A stretch of 64,000 bases of DNA from Kitagawia praeruptora (taxonomy: Eukaryota; Streptophyta; Magnoliopsida; Apiales; Apiaceae): assembly GCA_037693485.1 (NCBI GenBank), contig CM075351.1, positions 104,364,001-104,428,000 of the forward strand, in the 5' to 3' direction. A program made the translations under genes and the position numbers. A model generated the notes under the pieces. It searched no databases. It was not told where the DNA came from and saw nothing but the letters and a program-made list of their open reading frames with translations. This document shows, in pieces, positions 33,301 through 43,802 of the stretch. Each line of letters begins with the position of its first letter. The stretch's first letter is position 1.

Positions 33301-36300
33301 TATCTTTTTATTATATGACATTCTATACTTGGACAGATTATCTTTTTATTTCGATTGTATATATGTATTATATGTTTCATGTATTAATTGTCCAATAAAT
33401 TCAACAGAAAAACGTTTCTCACAAAAAAAATAGAAAACGATTTAGGTTATCATCATCCCCAGTCCGGATTCTCAAAGTTACTTCCCATTAGAATATTCAA
33501 TTGCAAACTTCAATATATAATTCAGCGACTTACTAAATTATAGCATCAATCCTTATCATATTACACTGATTTGTTTACATTATTAGGTGTCCCTATAGAT
33601 AAATGTTTCTTTACAGTGTTGGGTTGTCAATGTCATTTAGTGATTACTTAACAATTTTATTCTAAATACAATAATTATTTAATTTAAAAATTTATACATT
33701 AATACATGAATCTATTATATTTATAATAGATATTTTGATATCTCAAACTTTCAATTCAAAATTATATGAATAATTAAAATCATGAATTAAAAATTATTAA
33801 CAATATAAAACTATTTACCACACTATTGTAAATATACATTCAAATTTTAAGTAATGTAAAGTATTAAATAATTCAGTCATTAAAAAAGCTAATCAGCCAA
33901 TTAAAATGTTAGAATGAATTTTAAACCAATCATCTTTTAACATTTTAATTACGAAACTTTTTAACTATGCATTAATTAATGGAAACAAATTTTGAACTCA
34001 CAATATATTTGAATTATTCAAAATACTAAATATACTCTTAAATTACAATATATTTGAATTACAATATAGTATACAATATATTTGTTGTATAAATTATCAA
34101 TCAAAAAATAGAAAATATTACAGAGTCAATGAAAATATTGTTAGTGAATTTTTTAATAATAAATTGGTCAATTTAGCACAAATTTTCTTATAAATCACTA
34201 TTTATTTATTGATAATTAATTCATCAATAAAAAGACATATGTCATACACAAAAATAATCAAACCTACAAAAATCATTAATAAAAGGGTCATAAAACATCT
34301 AAAAAAACAATTAAAATTGAACAAACACATAGTAAATTATTCACTAATTTCCTTTATCCAATCATTGAACAGATCTTCAATTATGGTACATCTCTAGCTT
34401 ATGTCACTAAATTATACCGTCTTTTCGGTGAGATAATCTAAAAATTTGTTATAAACGTGAGGAATATGTATATCTGATTTGTCATAACTTATTCAAACAA
34501 CCGACCAGAACTGTGATTCCATACTATCCAAACCAATGAACTAATATAACAAAATCTAATATATGAGTTGACAAAATCCACGAACATGATATTTTAGGCT
34601 CTCAATTAAGAGAGATATTTAGTAAAAACCAAAGTAAAATCAAGGAAAAGAAAATAGGGCTTATCATTTACAAGGAGTTAGTACAAAATCTAATATTTTG
34701 GTAGATAAAATCCACGAACGGGCAACGGGGTACTGGACTCCCAATGATATTTTTATTGAAAAATAAAGAAAAATCAATATAAAAATTTTAAAAAAAAAAA
34801 CTTAAAAAACTGATATTAGCTCCTAAACTTTAGTTTAGCATCTTTTGGCAAAGGTGGAGAGAGAGAGCAGCAGCAGCTATGGCTTTTGTTACAAAAATTA
34901 TTAATAATGATATAAAAAGGTTGGTACACTTAAATTTATATATTGTTTCTAATAAAAGGGTGCCTTTTTGAATTTTGTATTCTTGAATTAAAGTAATAAT
35001 ATCAATTCTCATATTTTAACCTAACAGCATATATTGAATTTGCTTGGTTGGTTGACTATATTTTTTTTATATCAACAAAGCATAAAAAAGGGCTAAGAAA
35101 ACTAAATAACTTGGTAGAAAGATTCTACACAAAGAGAGATATTTGTTAACGAGAAATAAGAAAAAATAAAAAGGAGGGTTTCATTTTGTTTGGGAGACTT
35201 TACACCATACGTGATACTCTTAGTTTTGTTTTGTCACATCTCAATGTTGTTCTAAGACATATAATTATATTACATAACTTGGATACATAGTAATATTTCA
35301 TATAATTGTTAGATTTTTTCTATTCTCGTATTTCATTTCATTTCGTGTACACGAAAAAATTTGTGTAATTTAATGTCATTTTGTGTTCAAATTTTAGGTA
35401 TACGATTTAATATCATGTCATTTTCGTTCAAGACCCTAAAGTACATGACATGAATGTACAAAACGATTTGTCAGGTCTACATAAGCTATTTCTTCTTATA
35501 TATGTAGGAAAAATATACTCATTGTTAAAGAAAAATGAATTTCATGTTATTTAACCCAAAATCTGAATTACAAGGACACATATATAATAATGTGATTATG
35601 TGTTTATATATTACACACTTGATTTCAATTTTATGGACAGTAGCTTATTTTCACAAGTTAGTCAAGGTGATACTCATTTTCTTATGTCTTATTTTAAAAA
35701 TAAAACAAAACTAAAATTTATTATTCCATGTTTTACTAAGAAAAAAATAAAAAAACCAAAATACAAACTTTCAAACTGAAAATGCACATTTTAAGTTGTC
35801 TTTACAAATAAGCTAAGAGCAATAACCATAAAATCTAACAATTATATGTTACTCCAATAACGCTATATATTGAATTTGTTTGGTTAGTTGATAAAAAAAA
35901 AATTATAGTAAATCAATTCATTAATAAAAGGACATATAATTTGTAAAAATGATATTGAACAATCACATAGCAAACTAGATTAGATGAAAATTTCTATTAA
36001 TATAACTACGTTCGTTTCATATATTTTGCACAGTAGATATCCTTTCTCATATCGCTGAAACATGCAACTTTTTTTTATAGACAGTCTAATGATTTATTGG
36101 AGTCGTGAGGATTAAGTTTCTACACATTTTTAATATGTAATCGAAAAATTAACCACGATCATACAGATATTTTCAATAAATTAATATAACAAATATTTTA
36201 AGGATTCAATATTTATAAATATACCGAATTCTTAGAATATGGGTGAATTTTTTTTTAACATGATACGTAGAAATATTCTCCAACAAAGAGAGAAATAAAA

Positions 36301-36518
36301 CGAAAGCTAAATTTTAAAAAAACAAAAAAGAGGGATTTTGAACTTTTCAACGGGGGTTGTATTTGTTTTGATGAGTGGTTCATAATATTAGTATTAATTC
36401 AATTGGTATGAATTCACGTATAAGTAATTTTATAATTACGTTAATTAACATTCCAATAAAATTATATATTTTTCTAAATAAAAATTAAAATAATATATTT
36501 ATATTAATTTATTAATAC
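30376..36518. other. AT-rich intergenic DNA without a supported gene
   Basis: Very AT-rich. Reading frames here are short, Asn/Lys/Ile-rich and without recognisable motifs. Diverged internal repeats are present: a tandem block at 32107-32475, and similar segments near 34190-34260, 35020-35060 and 35860-35950 (each with an ATTGAATTTG...GGTTGG or ATCAATAAAA...GACATAT core). Part of it may be the body of a Helitron ending at 36556, whose 5' end I cannot place. Confidence 0.5.
32107..32475. repeat. Degenerate tandem repeat, about 3 units of 105-135 bp
   Basis: Three units share CGGATTTGAA..., ATTTTAAATA(G/C)TT(T)GGATAAAAT(C/T)CATA and CTCAAAATATATTTATTCA(T/C)AATTTG in the same order. Units have diverged and vary in length. 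Confidence 0.75.
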
Positions 36519-36556
36519 TATTTATCGGTCGGTGCGTAGCACGGGTAGAACGCTAG
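36519..36556 (+). mobile_element. Possible Helitron 3' terminus
   Basis: The sequence TCGGTCGGTGCGTAGCACGGG, a short GTGC-GTA-GCAC hairpin, then AGAACGCTAG followed by T fits the plant Helitron 3' end: a hairpin some 10 bp before CTRR, inserted before T. No RepHel gene and no 5' TC end were identified, so it would be a non-autonomous copy of unknown length lying to the left. Confidence 0.55.
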
Positions 36557-37087
36557 TCTTATATGAGACAGGTGTGGGATTTAAAAAATTACATAGGTTT
36601 ATATTGTAAGATTATCAATATTTTAGATATATAATGAGAGTATTTTTTGAACTAATAATTCATGTAAATTATTTTTTAAATCAATTTTTTTAGAAAATTC
36701 GTAAGACACCAATTAATTTTTGAAAAATAGTAATTAATTTATCTAATTTAAAATAAAAATTTATAAACTTCACCCGATAAATTACCTAATTACGTATAAA
36801 AATATGTAACCAAACGGGGATCTTCTTGTTCCTTCAATAGAAAGGAAGTAAATCCTTAGTAAATGCCCCTTCAATATATATATATATATTAAGAAGGGTA
36901 TATCAGTAAATCCACCTTAGTGTGCACCCCAAATTCCTTATTTTTTTGACAAAATGCATAGAATTATATTACTGTATCAAACAACTTAATATAACAGCGG
37001 GACAAACCCCCGACTGTCAACACGACCATGTTGAAAAACAAATAAATTATTTTCTGATCGTTCAACAAGATGAACTTAAAAGTTCTT
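36557..37087. other. AT-rich flank, nothing recognised
   Basis: No gene or repeat boundary recognised. The last bases (ttctt, 37083-37087) are the candidate left TSD of the long-LTR element; its right flank is outside the window. Confidence 0.5.
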
Positions 37088-37624
37088 TGTAATAACCCTA
37101 ACTTTAGAAATGCTACAGTGATTAAATGAATAGTAAATTTTGAGGATTTATGGAAATGGTAAGTAGGTACCCTATAATTGAAATGGAAAATGAGTAAATA
37201 GAAACCACATTAGTGTTGTACTAAGAAAATGAGTGACTCAAAATGACGGTGGATTTCCGAAATTCCTGAATATGGATTTTGAAGATTTTGATTCCGAATG
37301 AGCTTCTATTTTATTGGATATTAAGGAGCATGGAAATATTAAAAGATATATCTTGAGGAAATAGTGAAGTTAGGTTAAGCCAAGGGATTATCAAAGCAAG
37401 GAAATGCCAGGGGAAAATGAATTGTTAAACAATTTCAGAACCACTTGGATAATGAGGTATATTCGAAACGAATTGTGATTAGACGAGTATGGAAACCAAG
37501 CAACCAAGATTAGTATTATACCAAGGATATATGCCATATTAGTAAGTTACAAAAACCATTAGCACATTATTTGGAAAATCAAAAACCAAGATTCTAGAAT
37601 TTTTCTAACATGACATCATCTAGG

Positions 37625-37627
37625 ACA
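37625..37627. repeat. CACTA TSD (aca), left
   Basis: aca before the CACTA terminus, repeated at 43800-43802. The empty site with a single aca (CTAGGACATCACC) is preserved in the 3' LTR near 50153-50165. Confidence 0.95.
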
Positions 37628-37689
37628 CACTACTAAAAAACTGTTAATAGACATCACCGTTTTTAACATCGATTACAATAAAACCGATG

Positions 37690-37830
37690 TTAAAAATCAA
37701 TTTAACATTGCCTGTTTTAAAACCGATGTCTTTCAAACATTCAGACATCACTTGACATATCAACCGATGTCTAAATGTTTTCTTAAAAAATTTTAGACAT
37801 CACTTCATTTATGAACCGATGTCTAAATCT
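37690..37830. repeat. CACTA left subterminal repeats
   Basis: At least four copies of (A)ACCGATGT(C/T)(T/A)AAA within 140 bp. They match the right subterminal block (43320-43780). They are the probable binding sites of a CACTA transposase supplied in trans. Confidence 0.85.
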
Positions 37831-38505
37831 CTCCTTAAAAAAATAAGCTCGCGCCCCCTCTGAAATCTTCCCCCCTTAGTTTTATTTTTCCCGTTTTAAA
37901 TTTCATTTCCCCGCTTATGTTCCCTCTTAACCAAATTTTTGGTTTCCCCCCTTACTTATCGAACATACTCCCTCCTTCAAGCAAATAAAATAAAATTGAA
38001 AACATAAAAACTAAAATCAAAATATAATTAAATCTCACACACCTCTCATTCTCTCGAGTCTCGACTCACACACTCACCCTGCCTCTCTCTCAAGAACCCT
38101 AAATCTCACCCCTACCTCTCACTCTCTCTTTCTGTCTCTCTTTTTCTTTCTCTCTCGAATCTCTTCTCTCTTTCTCTCTCTCTTTCTTGCTTGATTGAAG
38201 ATTTGTTCGACTGGGGAGTTGTTCATAGCTCAAATCGATTTGTTCGAAGCTACTTTTTACGAAGCTCGAATTACTAAGTGGGTAAGCCTGCATTTGTACA
38301 TAAACTGAAATTAGATCTATTTAGTTTTAAATTGGGGATTTTTGAACTCAAAACCCTAACTTTTTAATTTGTTTAAATTGGGGATTTTTGAACTTGAACT
38401 AGTGCTAATGTTTTTAACATGAATTTGTAGATTATTGTTAAAACAAGCCCAATTCAATTCGTGTAATTTAATTTTGTAGCTCATTTGTGATTTTTTATTT
38501 GGTAG

Positions 38506-38718
38506 AGGAAATTTTGAGGAAGCGATTGAGCAACTTAAGAAAGTTCAAGACTTGGCAGTTTCGGCATTAGCTATTAAAGGTTAAGTAGTAGTATACCTAT
38601 TGTGTTGAATGTGAATGAGTTAATTAAGTGCAGGGTTCTGATTCTCGATTTTTTGTTTGGTTGAAATCTAGTGGCTGCAACCGAAGCACTTGTTGGACTT
38701 CACTTAGAGCTTGGTCAG
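38506..38718 (+). pseudogene. Captured exon pair, helical-repeat-like protein
   Basis: Exons 38506-38579 and 38672-38718 join in frame across a GT-AG intron (GGTAG|A, AAAG|GTTA; ATCTAG|T, TCAG|GTAA). The joined piece reads GNFEEAIEQLKKVQDLAV, SALAIK, then VAATEALVGLHLELGQ. The pattern resembles a tetratricopeptide-type helical repeat, but I do not recognise the parent gene. The next candidate exon (after TTGATTCAG at 38943) has stops. About 40 codons of a host gene, not functional. Confidence 0.7.
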
Positions 38719-39415
38719 GTAATTTGTTGGATGCCGCTATGTACAAACCAATACTTTGTTATTGATTGTATTAAAATTGTATGTGAACATTTTCCAGATC
38801 TGATAGTATACGTTTATTCATGGGCTGTCAAGTCATGTTCTTTATTTAGCTTTTGTACTTAAATTTGGTTATTATAACAATTTTAATCTGAGGCTTTACA
38901 TGATGAGAATTTGCTCGTACATTACTTTGTTCTCTTGATTCAGGGAAGGCTGTGAACCAGAGCTTGGTGTTGTTGTGCTGTTGTAACAAGTTCTCACATA
39001 GATGTTATTCCATACTCTGGAAAATATGATTGGTTGCTGGTTATTGGGGGCTATAGAAGCCACTAATGCATTTAAAGAGGTATGCTAATACAAGTATATG
39101 CAGTATATCTAATTTGAAGACAATTTTATGCAATGTTTAAGTTTCTGCAAACTTATCTTTTCATCATTTCATAATAATTTATTTGTGTCTGTTTTGGTTG
39201 CAGATAGCATGATAGGTGATGTCCATTAACATATCAAAAATCCCACTTCGGGGAAATTTTGATGCATAAATTTGATCAAGTCCACACTTGACAATTAAAT
39301 TTCTATTATTTTTAACATGAATTTTCTGATTATTGTTAAAAAATTATATGTATGCGTAGATTGCCAAACAAATAGCTCATCTTGGAAGATGACTTCTGAT
39401 ATGCTTATTCTGCAG

Positions 39416-39478
39416 GAAATTAACCATGCTGGGGCTGGTGGCTTGTGGGCAGAGCTTGTCGACATGGCAGCAAGGACT
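39416..39478 (+). pseudogene. Captured exon, unidentified gene
   Basis: A 63-bp open exon between TTCTGCAG and GT(AAGT), reading EINHAGAGGLWAELVDMAART. It is bounded by consensus splice sites and an exact 21 codons. The parent gene is not recognised; it may belong with the exons to its left or right. Confidence 0.5.
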
Positions 39479-39573
39479 GTAAGTGATCAACATTGCATTT
39501 TCTCTTTGTTTATCTATTTGAATTTTGCTTGGTTTAAGTAGTCATCTTGGCATATTTATCTATTTTCATATAG

Positions 39574-39574
<1 letters not shown>

Positions 39575-39609
<35 letters not shown>
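39575..39609. repeat. (TA)n microsatellite in the CACTA element
   Basis: About 17 TA units in what would be intronic or intergenic captured DNA. Confidence 0.95.
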
Positions 39610-39613
<4 letters not shown>

Positions 39614-40104
39614 TTTCAAGTAAAGAGTGTAGCTAAAATCGGTTTCTTGAAGCTTTGTGTTGCACCTTTTGGCTCAAATGTGGTGTTTCATATTTAGTAT
39701 ATAGAAAAAGTGGATAATGCATATAGTTCTCTATCCCAAGAGGCTGTTGAATCGTAAACTGTTGATGTTATGTTGTAAATGTAATGCTTGGGTGTGTAGA
39801 TAAAGAGCTTAAAAGTTAACAAACTGCAGGTTTATATGAAGGCAACTCACTTGTCTGTTTGTTGTTTTCAATATTCTTGATTTACCTGGCTTGCCAGTTA
39901 AGAGGTTGCTACAACTAATGAACTTGAAACTGAATAGGACAACTTGAGCTGAAAATTTTTATAGCATAGTTATGGACTTTGCAATTCAAATCTTCCTGGT
40001 GTTCATCAATACAGGTGTTGTTTCTTCATTGGTCTTAAATTCAGATCTTCCTGCTATTAACTGTTTGGATAAAATGTCTAAAGATATCACATTGAATTTT
40101 TCAG

Positions 40105-40387
40105 GCAGCTAAGGTTCCTTTAAAAGAGTATGAATTTCCTGAAAAGAAGCTGGCTAATGTGCAATCTCATCTGGTAAAATCCATGTGTATGTAATTATAC
40201 GTTTCTTGTTGCTGTATACATCTGGGTGCCATATTTAATGAACTCTTTCTAATATGTGCAGGAAAAGTTAGTGTCTAATAATTATTATCTGAACAAGTTT
40301 GCTAAAGAAGTATATCGATCTTATGTATTGGCATACAATTCACATTCTAGCAAGAACATCTTTAATGTTCACCGCCTTGATCTGCAG
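40105..40387 (+). pseudogene. Captured exons of a HAS1/RH27-type DEAD-box RNA helicase
   Basis: Exons 40105-40173 and 40262-40387 (69 and 126 bp, both whole codons) join to 65 codons including VPLKEYEFPEKKLANVQSHL, NNYYLNKFAKEVYRSYVLAY and NSHSSKNIFNVHRLDLQ. This is the C-terminal extension that follows the helicase core in the DDX18/HAS1 family (plant RH27/RH51), nucleolar enzymes of large-subunit ribosome assembly. The helicase core is absent, so this is an inert fragment. It ends at an intact donor site but the next exon of the parent gene is missing. Confidence 0.88.
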
Positions 40388-41667
40388 GTGACTCTTAGTA
40401 CTTATTGATCATTCTCATTTCCAGACATTTATTTGTTGTTATGGATGTGAAAAAAGGATTAGTGAGTCTCCAAATTAGTTATTCTGTATAATTGTGTTCG
40501 ATAATACTGATTTCTATGTGCAATTTTACTCTTCGATTTAGTATAGTAGTATTGTAATGATATAAGATATATGAGTATTAACTGCACAAAGTCATTGGTG
40601 CAGTCAAATAATCTTTCAGTCTTTCTTGCGAGATATGATAAACTTTTACGTCTAGTGTTTTACAGTTCGTTGAGTCTCATTTCTATTACATAAATTTTGT
40701 GAATATTGATATTTCAATACTTCACAAGCTCATGACCAATTAATTATTCTTTGCAGGGAGTGACAGCTTCATTTTTATAATTTTATCTGATTTATTTATC
40801 ATTATATATTCATGCAGTAAACTGTGTATGTCAAACACCGACTCTAGCTCGCAAAATGATGAAGATAATGTAATTGCTGTTATTTAATGATGAAGATACT
40901 GGAGTTGTAATCTTTTCTTGTTGTAATCTCAGGCAGTAGTAGCATGCCATCAAGTCAGCGACAATACCTGATCAGTGGAGCTCACATGTAAAAGTTGAAA
41001 ATAAAAATGTTTCTGCTGTTGCTTCCATGAAACGAAAACCACATGGTAAGATTTTTAAAGAGGATTGTTTCTCTGGGTTTGATGTTTGACCTGTTTTTAA
41101 ATTGAAAATATTCTTGATGCAGTATTATTAGTTTGAATTACATGGCCTTGGCAATCCTTTTTTTCCTAATGGAAAAATACAAGGAACGTGATGAATCACT
41201 CACATTTGAGTGCTGTGCTAGCATATGAGTGGAAAAACTAAGGATAAAACATTTTATTTGAAACCATTAATAGACATAACGTGGACTTATAATTTCTAAA
41301 TGGAAGATGATTGCTAACAATTGATGCTTCATTTACAGGTCCAAAAATACATTGAATTATTCTCTGTTTGACGTGTTTTGTCAAATAATGTTGAGATGGT
41401 TTTACTGTGAATGTTAAATTAATATATTCGAGATTATTTTCTCTGTTACTTTGTATATGTTAATTATGACTCTTTCTTTGTTTTGAAAATTCATATGGCC
41501 TTTAGATATATGTTTACCTGTTATTTTGTAACTTTTGTTGTTTTACTGCTAATCTTTTGCTATTAATATTTTATGCAAACCGAGAAACAGTTGGGAACTC
41601 TGATACTAGTTATATGAATAACCTTGATATTAAAACTCACTGCTATGTCAGTGTAAGTCTTCTCGTC

Positions 41668-41895
41668 TCTCCACCACCACCACCAGCAGCACCAGTGTCC
41701 AATCCTCCAGCAGGAAGGGAACGTGCTCTTCCGCCACCACCTCCACTCCCCGAAAGAGTTGAGCCACCGATTGTCACTCTGGACGATCTCTTTAGGAAAA
41801 CTTAGGCAACTCCTCGCATCTATTACCTTCCTTTGTCTGATGAACAAGTGAAAGCCAAGCAAAGTGCAGAGGGAAAACCACCAAGCAGTAGGGCC
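41668..41895 (+). pseudogene. Captured fragment of ACINUS (RSB-motif region)
   Basis: Encodes a proline-rich stretch, then LPERVEPPIVTLDDLFRKT, a TAG stop at 41803-41805, and in the same frame ATPRIYYLPLSDEQVKAK. LDDLFRKTKA..IYYLPL is the signature of the C-terminal RNPS1-SAP18-binding (RSB) region of ACINUS, a nuclear splicing/apoptosis-complex protein with an N-terminal SAP domain. The TAG replaces an expected Lys codon. The SAP and RRM parts are not present. An exon at about 40930-41040 (QWSSHVKVENKNVSAVAS) may come from the same gene, but that is uncertain. Confidence 0.85.
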
Positions 41896-42219
41896 TAGGC
41901 TTTTCTGTGAGCATATAAACAAGTGCCTGGCTTTAACAGGTATTCTTTAGATCATCTTCTAACATAGCAAGCCCGTAGATTATTTTATTAGTGACTACAA
42001 TTTGTGGTGTGCATATAGTTTAGATTTTGTATTTAAGATGTAAATGTTTAAAAAATGCAGCATCACTTAAAATAGAATGTATTTAGCTTTTCATTTCTTG
42101 TTGTTGATTAGTTTTTATGCACGCAGAGGAATGATATCAACATATCATTCTCATTTGGCTTTATGTCTTATCTCTTCACTAACTTAATGTATTCCACATG
42201 TATTTACTTTCTGATTCAG

Positions 42220-42887
42220 AACTCAACCTTGTGTCATTACACACTACAAGCCTTCAGTTCTGTTGGAATGTGTTGGAGCACTGCATAGCCTTTGTTGTGA
42301 CAGCCTCAGTTGTAGGTTGCCAGAAATTAGAGAAAAGTACAGCCAGCATAAAGTAAGCACACATCCATCATCCCTATTTCCAATCTCTCCCTGTGTTTTA
42401 TTATCTCTCCATATATTCTTTGTATCTGCGTGCGACTTATTTATTATTATTATTATTATTTGAGTACGGTCAGTGAATATATGATAAGAACAAGATTTTA
42501 ATGTTAGACTTCGCTGTCCACTATCCATTTCTATATCAAAAATCTGTTGTAGCTGAGGATCCTACTAAAATTCTATAACGCAGTACTTGATACATGGTTG
42601 ATGCAGATTGCTCTTCATATTATTATTTTACAACCTGTTGCACTTGTTGATTCATCTAAAATGTCCTATGCTTATGTTAAAAAAGTGCTACTACGTGCTA
42701 ACTAGATATTGTTTGTATTGTTTTAATTATGCAACAGAATTATGCTAATGCATTTGCAATTTGTGTATCAGTACAAGTGTGTTGCTCAAAAGTTCCTCCC
42801 TCCATCAATACCTCATGAGTACTTCCAAAGACAAATGAGGCCAGTAGATGATGTTTTAGTTTGCCAATGTGTTCTGCTGCATGGAAG
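42220..42887 (+). pseudogene. Captured exon pair, unidentified gene
   Basis: Exons 42220-42352 and 42772-42887 are bounded by consensus sites (GATTCAG|A, AAA|GTAAGC, ATCAG|T, GGAAG|GTAG) and join to 82 open codons: TQPCVITHYKPSVLLECVG, LHSLCCDSLSCRLPEIR, then YKCVAQKFLPPSIPHEYF and QMRPVDDVLVCQCVLLHG. The clean frame across the join shows real coding ancestry. I do not recognise the protein and do not propose a function. Confidence 0.75.
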
Positions 42888-43319
42888 GTAGACCTACATG
42901 ATGAAAAGACATGTAAATCTTTCGCTACTAGTGAGCATGATGCTATTAAACTTTTTAAGGGTCTCTGGGTCGTAGTAGCTTCATCTAAATCTTTTAGTTG
43001 GTTTTGGGAATTTAATGTATAGTAATCTAATGCTATGGATTTGGTATGAATATGTATGCATGTTTTGGATTATGGTCGGGAGAAATATTAAGATTACGGC
43101 CGTTATGATTGGGTTGGATTATGTAATGAAAGTTTTGTTTGTATCAATATGAAAAATGACATTACTTTTAAATGTCAAAACAGAGAAAATTGATGTCTAA
43201 TAACTACATGCACAACCAATTGTCAATAAAAATAGATGTTTATTGACAACTTACACATCGATTAGAGACAAAAAATGATGTACTAATGGGCCTTGCACAT
43301 CGTTTATCATTATAAAAAA

Positions 43320-43780
43320 ACTTTTATATTAGAAGTCTTAAACATCAGTTGAAAATGATGTCTGATGGACCTCAGACATCGGTTTTAAAATTAGGTAACC
43401 AATGCAATAGTTATCTTAAGCATCGTCTAAAACCGATGTCTATGAGAACTTTATACATCGGTTTTCTAAATATTTACCGATGTTAATAAAGGCTTAGACA
43501 TCAATATTTGGAAAAAAACATATCTCTATGTCGAATTATTCTATGTTTGCTACATGTTAAATAACAGCTAAGACCTCTAATATAACAATTCAAAAGATAA
43601 CCTCATGCAGTTAACCCAAGAAGATAGTTCATAAACATCAGAAATATTTTTAAAACTGATGTATTATATGCTATAAGACATCGGCCAGAAACCGATGTCT
43701 AAACGTTCAGACTTTAGACATCACCGACAAAGACATCGGTCAGAATTTTTTAAAGACATCGGCCAGAAACCGATGTCTAT
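43320..43780. repeat. CACTA right subterminal repeats
   Basis: Eight or more ACATCGGTTTT / AAACCGATGTCTA motifs in both orientations, partner of 37690-37830. Confidence 0.88.
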
Positions 43781-43799
43781 TAGCGTTTTTTTAGTAGTG

Positions 43800-43802
43800 A
43801 CA
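43800..43802. repeat. CACTA TSD (aca), right
   Basis: Matches 37625-37627. LTR sequence (TCACCATCCACTAAG) resumes after it, as in the 3' LTR. Confidence 0.95.

Larger units (their letters stand above)
37628..43799 (+). mobile_element. Non-autonomous CACTA transposon carrying gene fragments
   Basis: A 6172-bp element whose ends are inverted CACTACTAAAAAA...TAATAGACATC (37628-37665 and reversed 43770-43799), with a 3-bp TSD and an empty site in the paired LTR. Subterminal regions (about 37690-37830 and 43320-43780) are packed with AAACCGATGTCTAAA motifs in both orientations, the usual CACTA transposase-binding repeats. No TNPA or TNPD-like reading frame is present. The body holds plus-strand exon pieces from several unrelated plant genes with intact GT-AG junctions, so it captured genomic DNA and not cDNA. 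Confidence 0.93.

Noticed and set aside
34209..34397. 62-codon Lys/Ile-rich frame in the AT-rich region
   Set aside because: Composition-driven; no motif, no splice context, no second copy.
41563..41922. Minus-strand 119-codon frame over the ACINUS fragment
   Set aside because: The plus strand shows a clear ACINUS signature; the Trp-rich minus frame is the complement of the proline codons.
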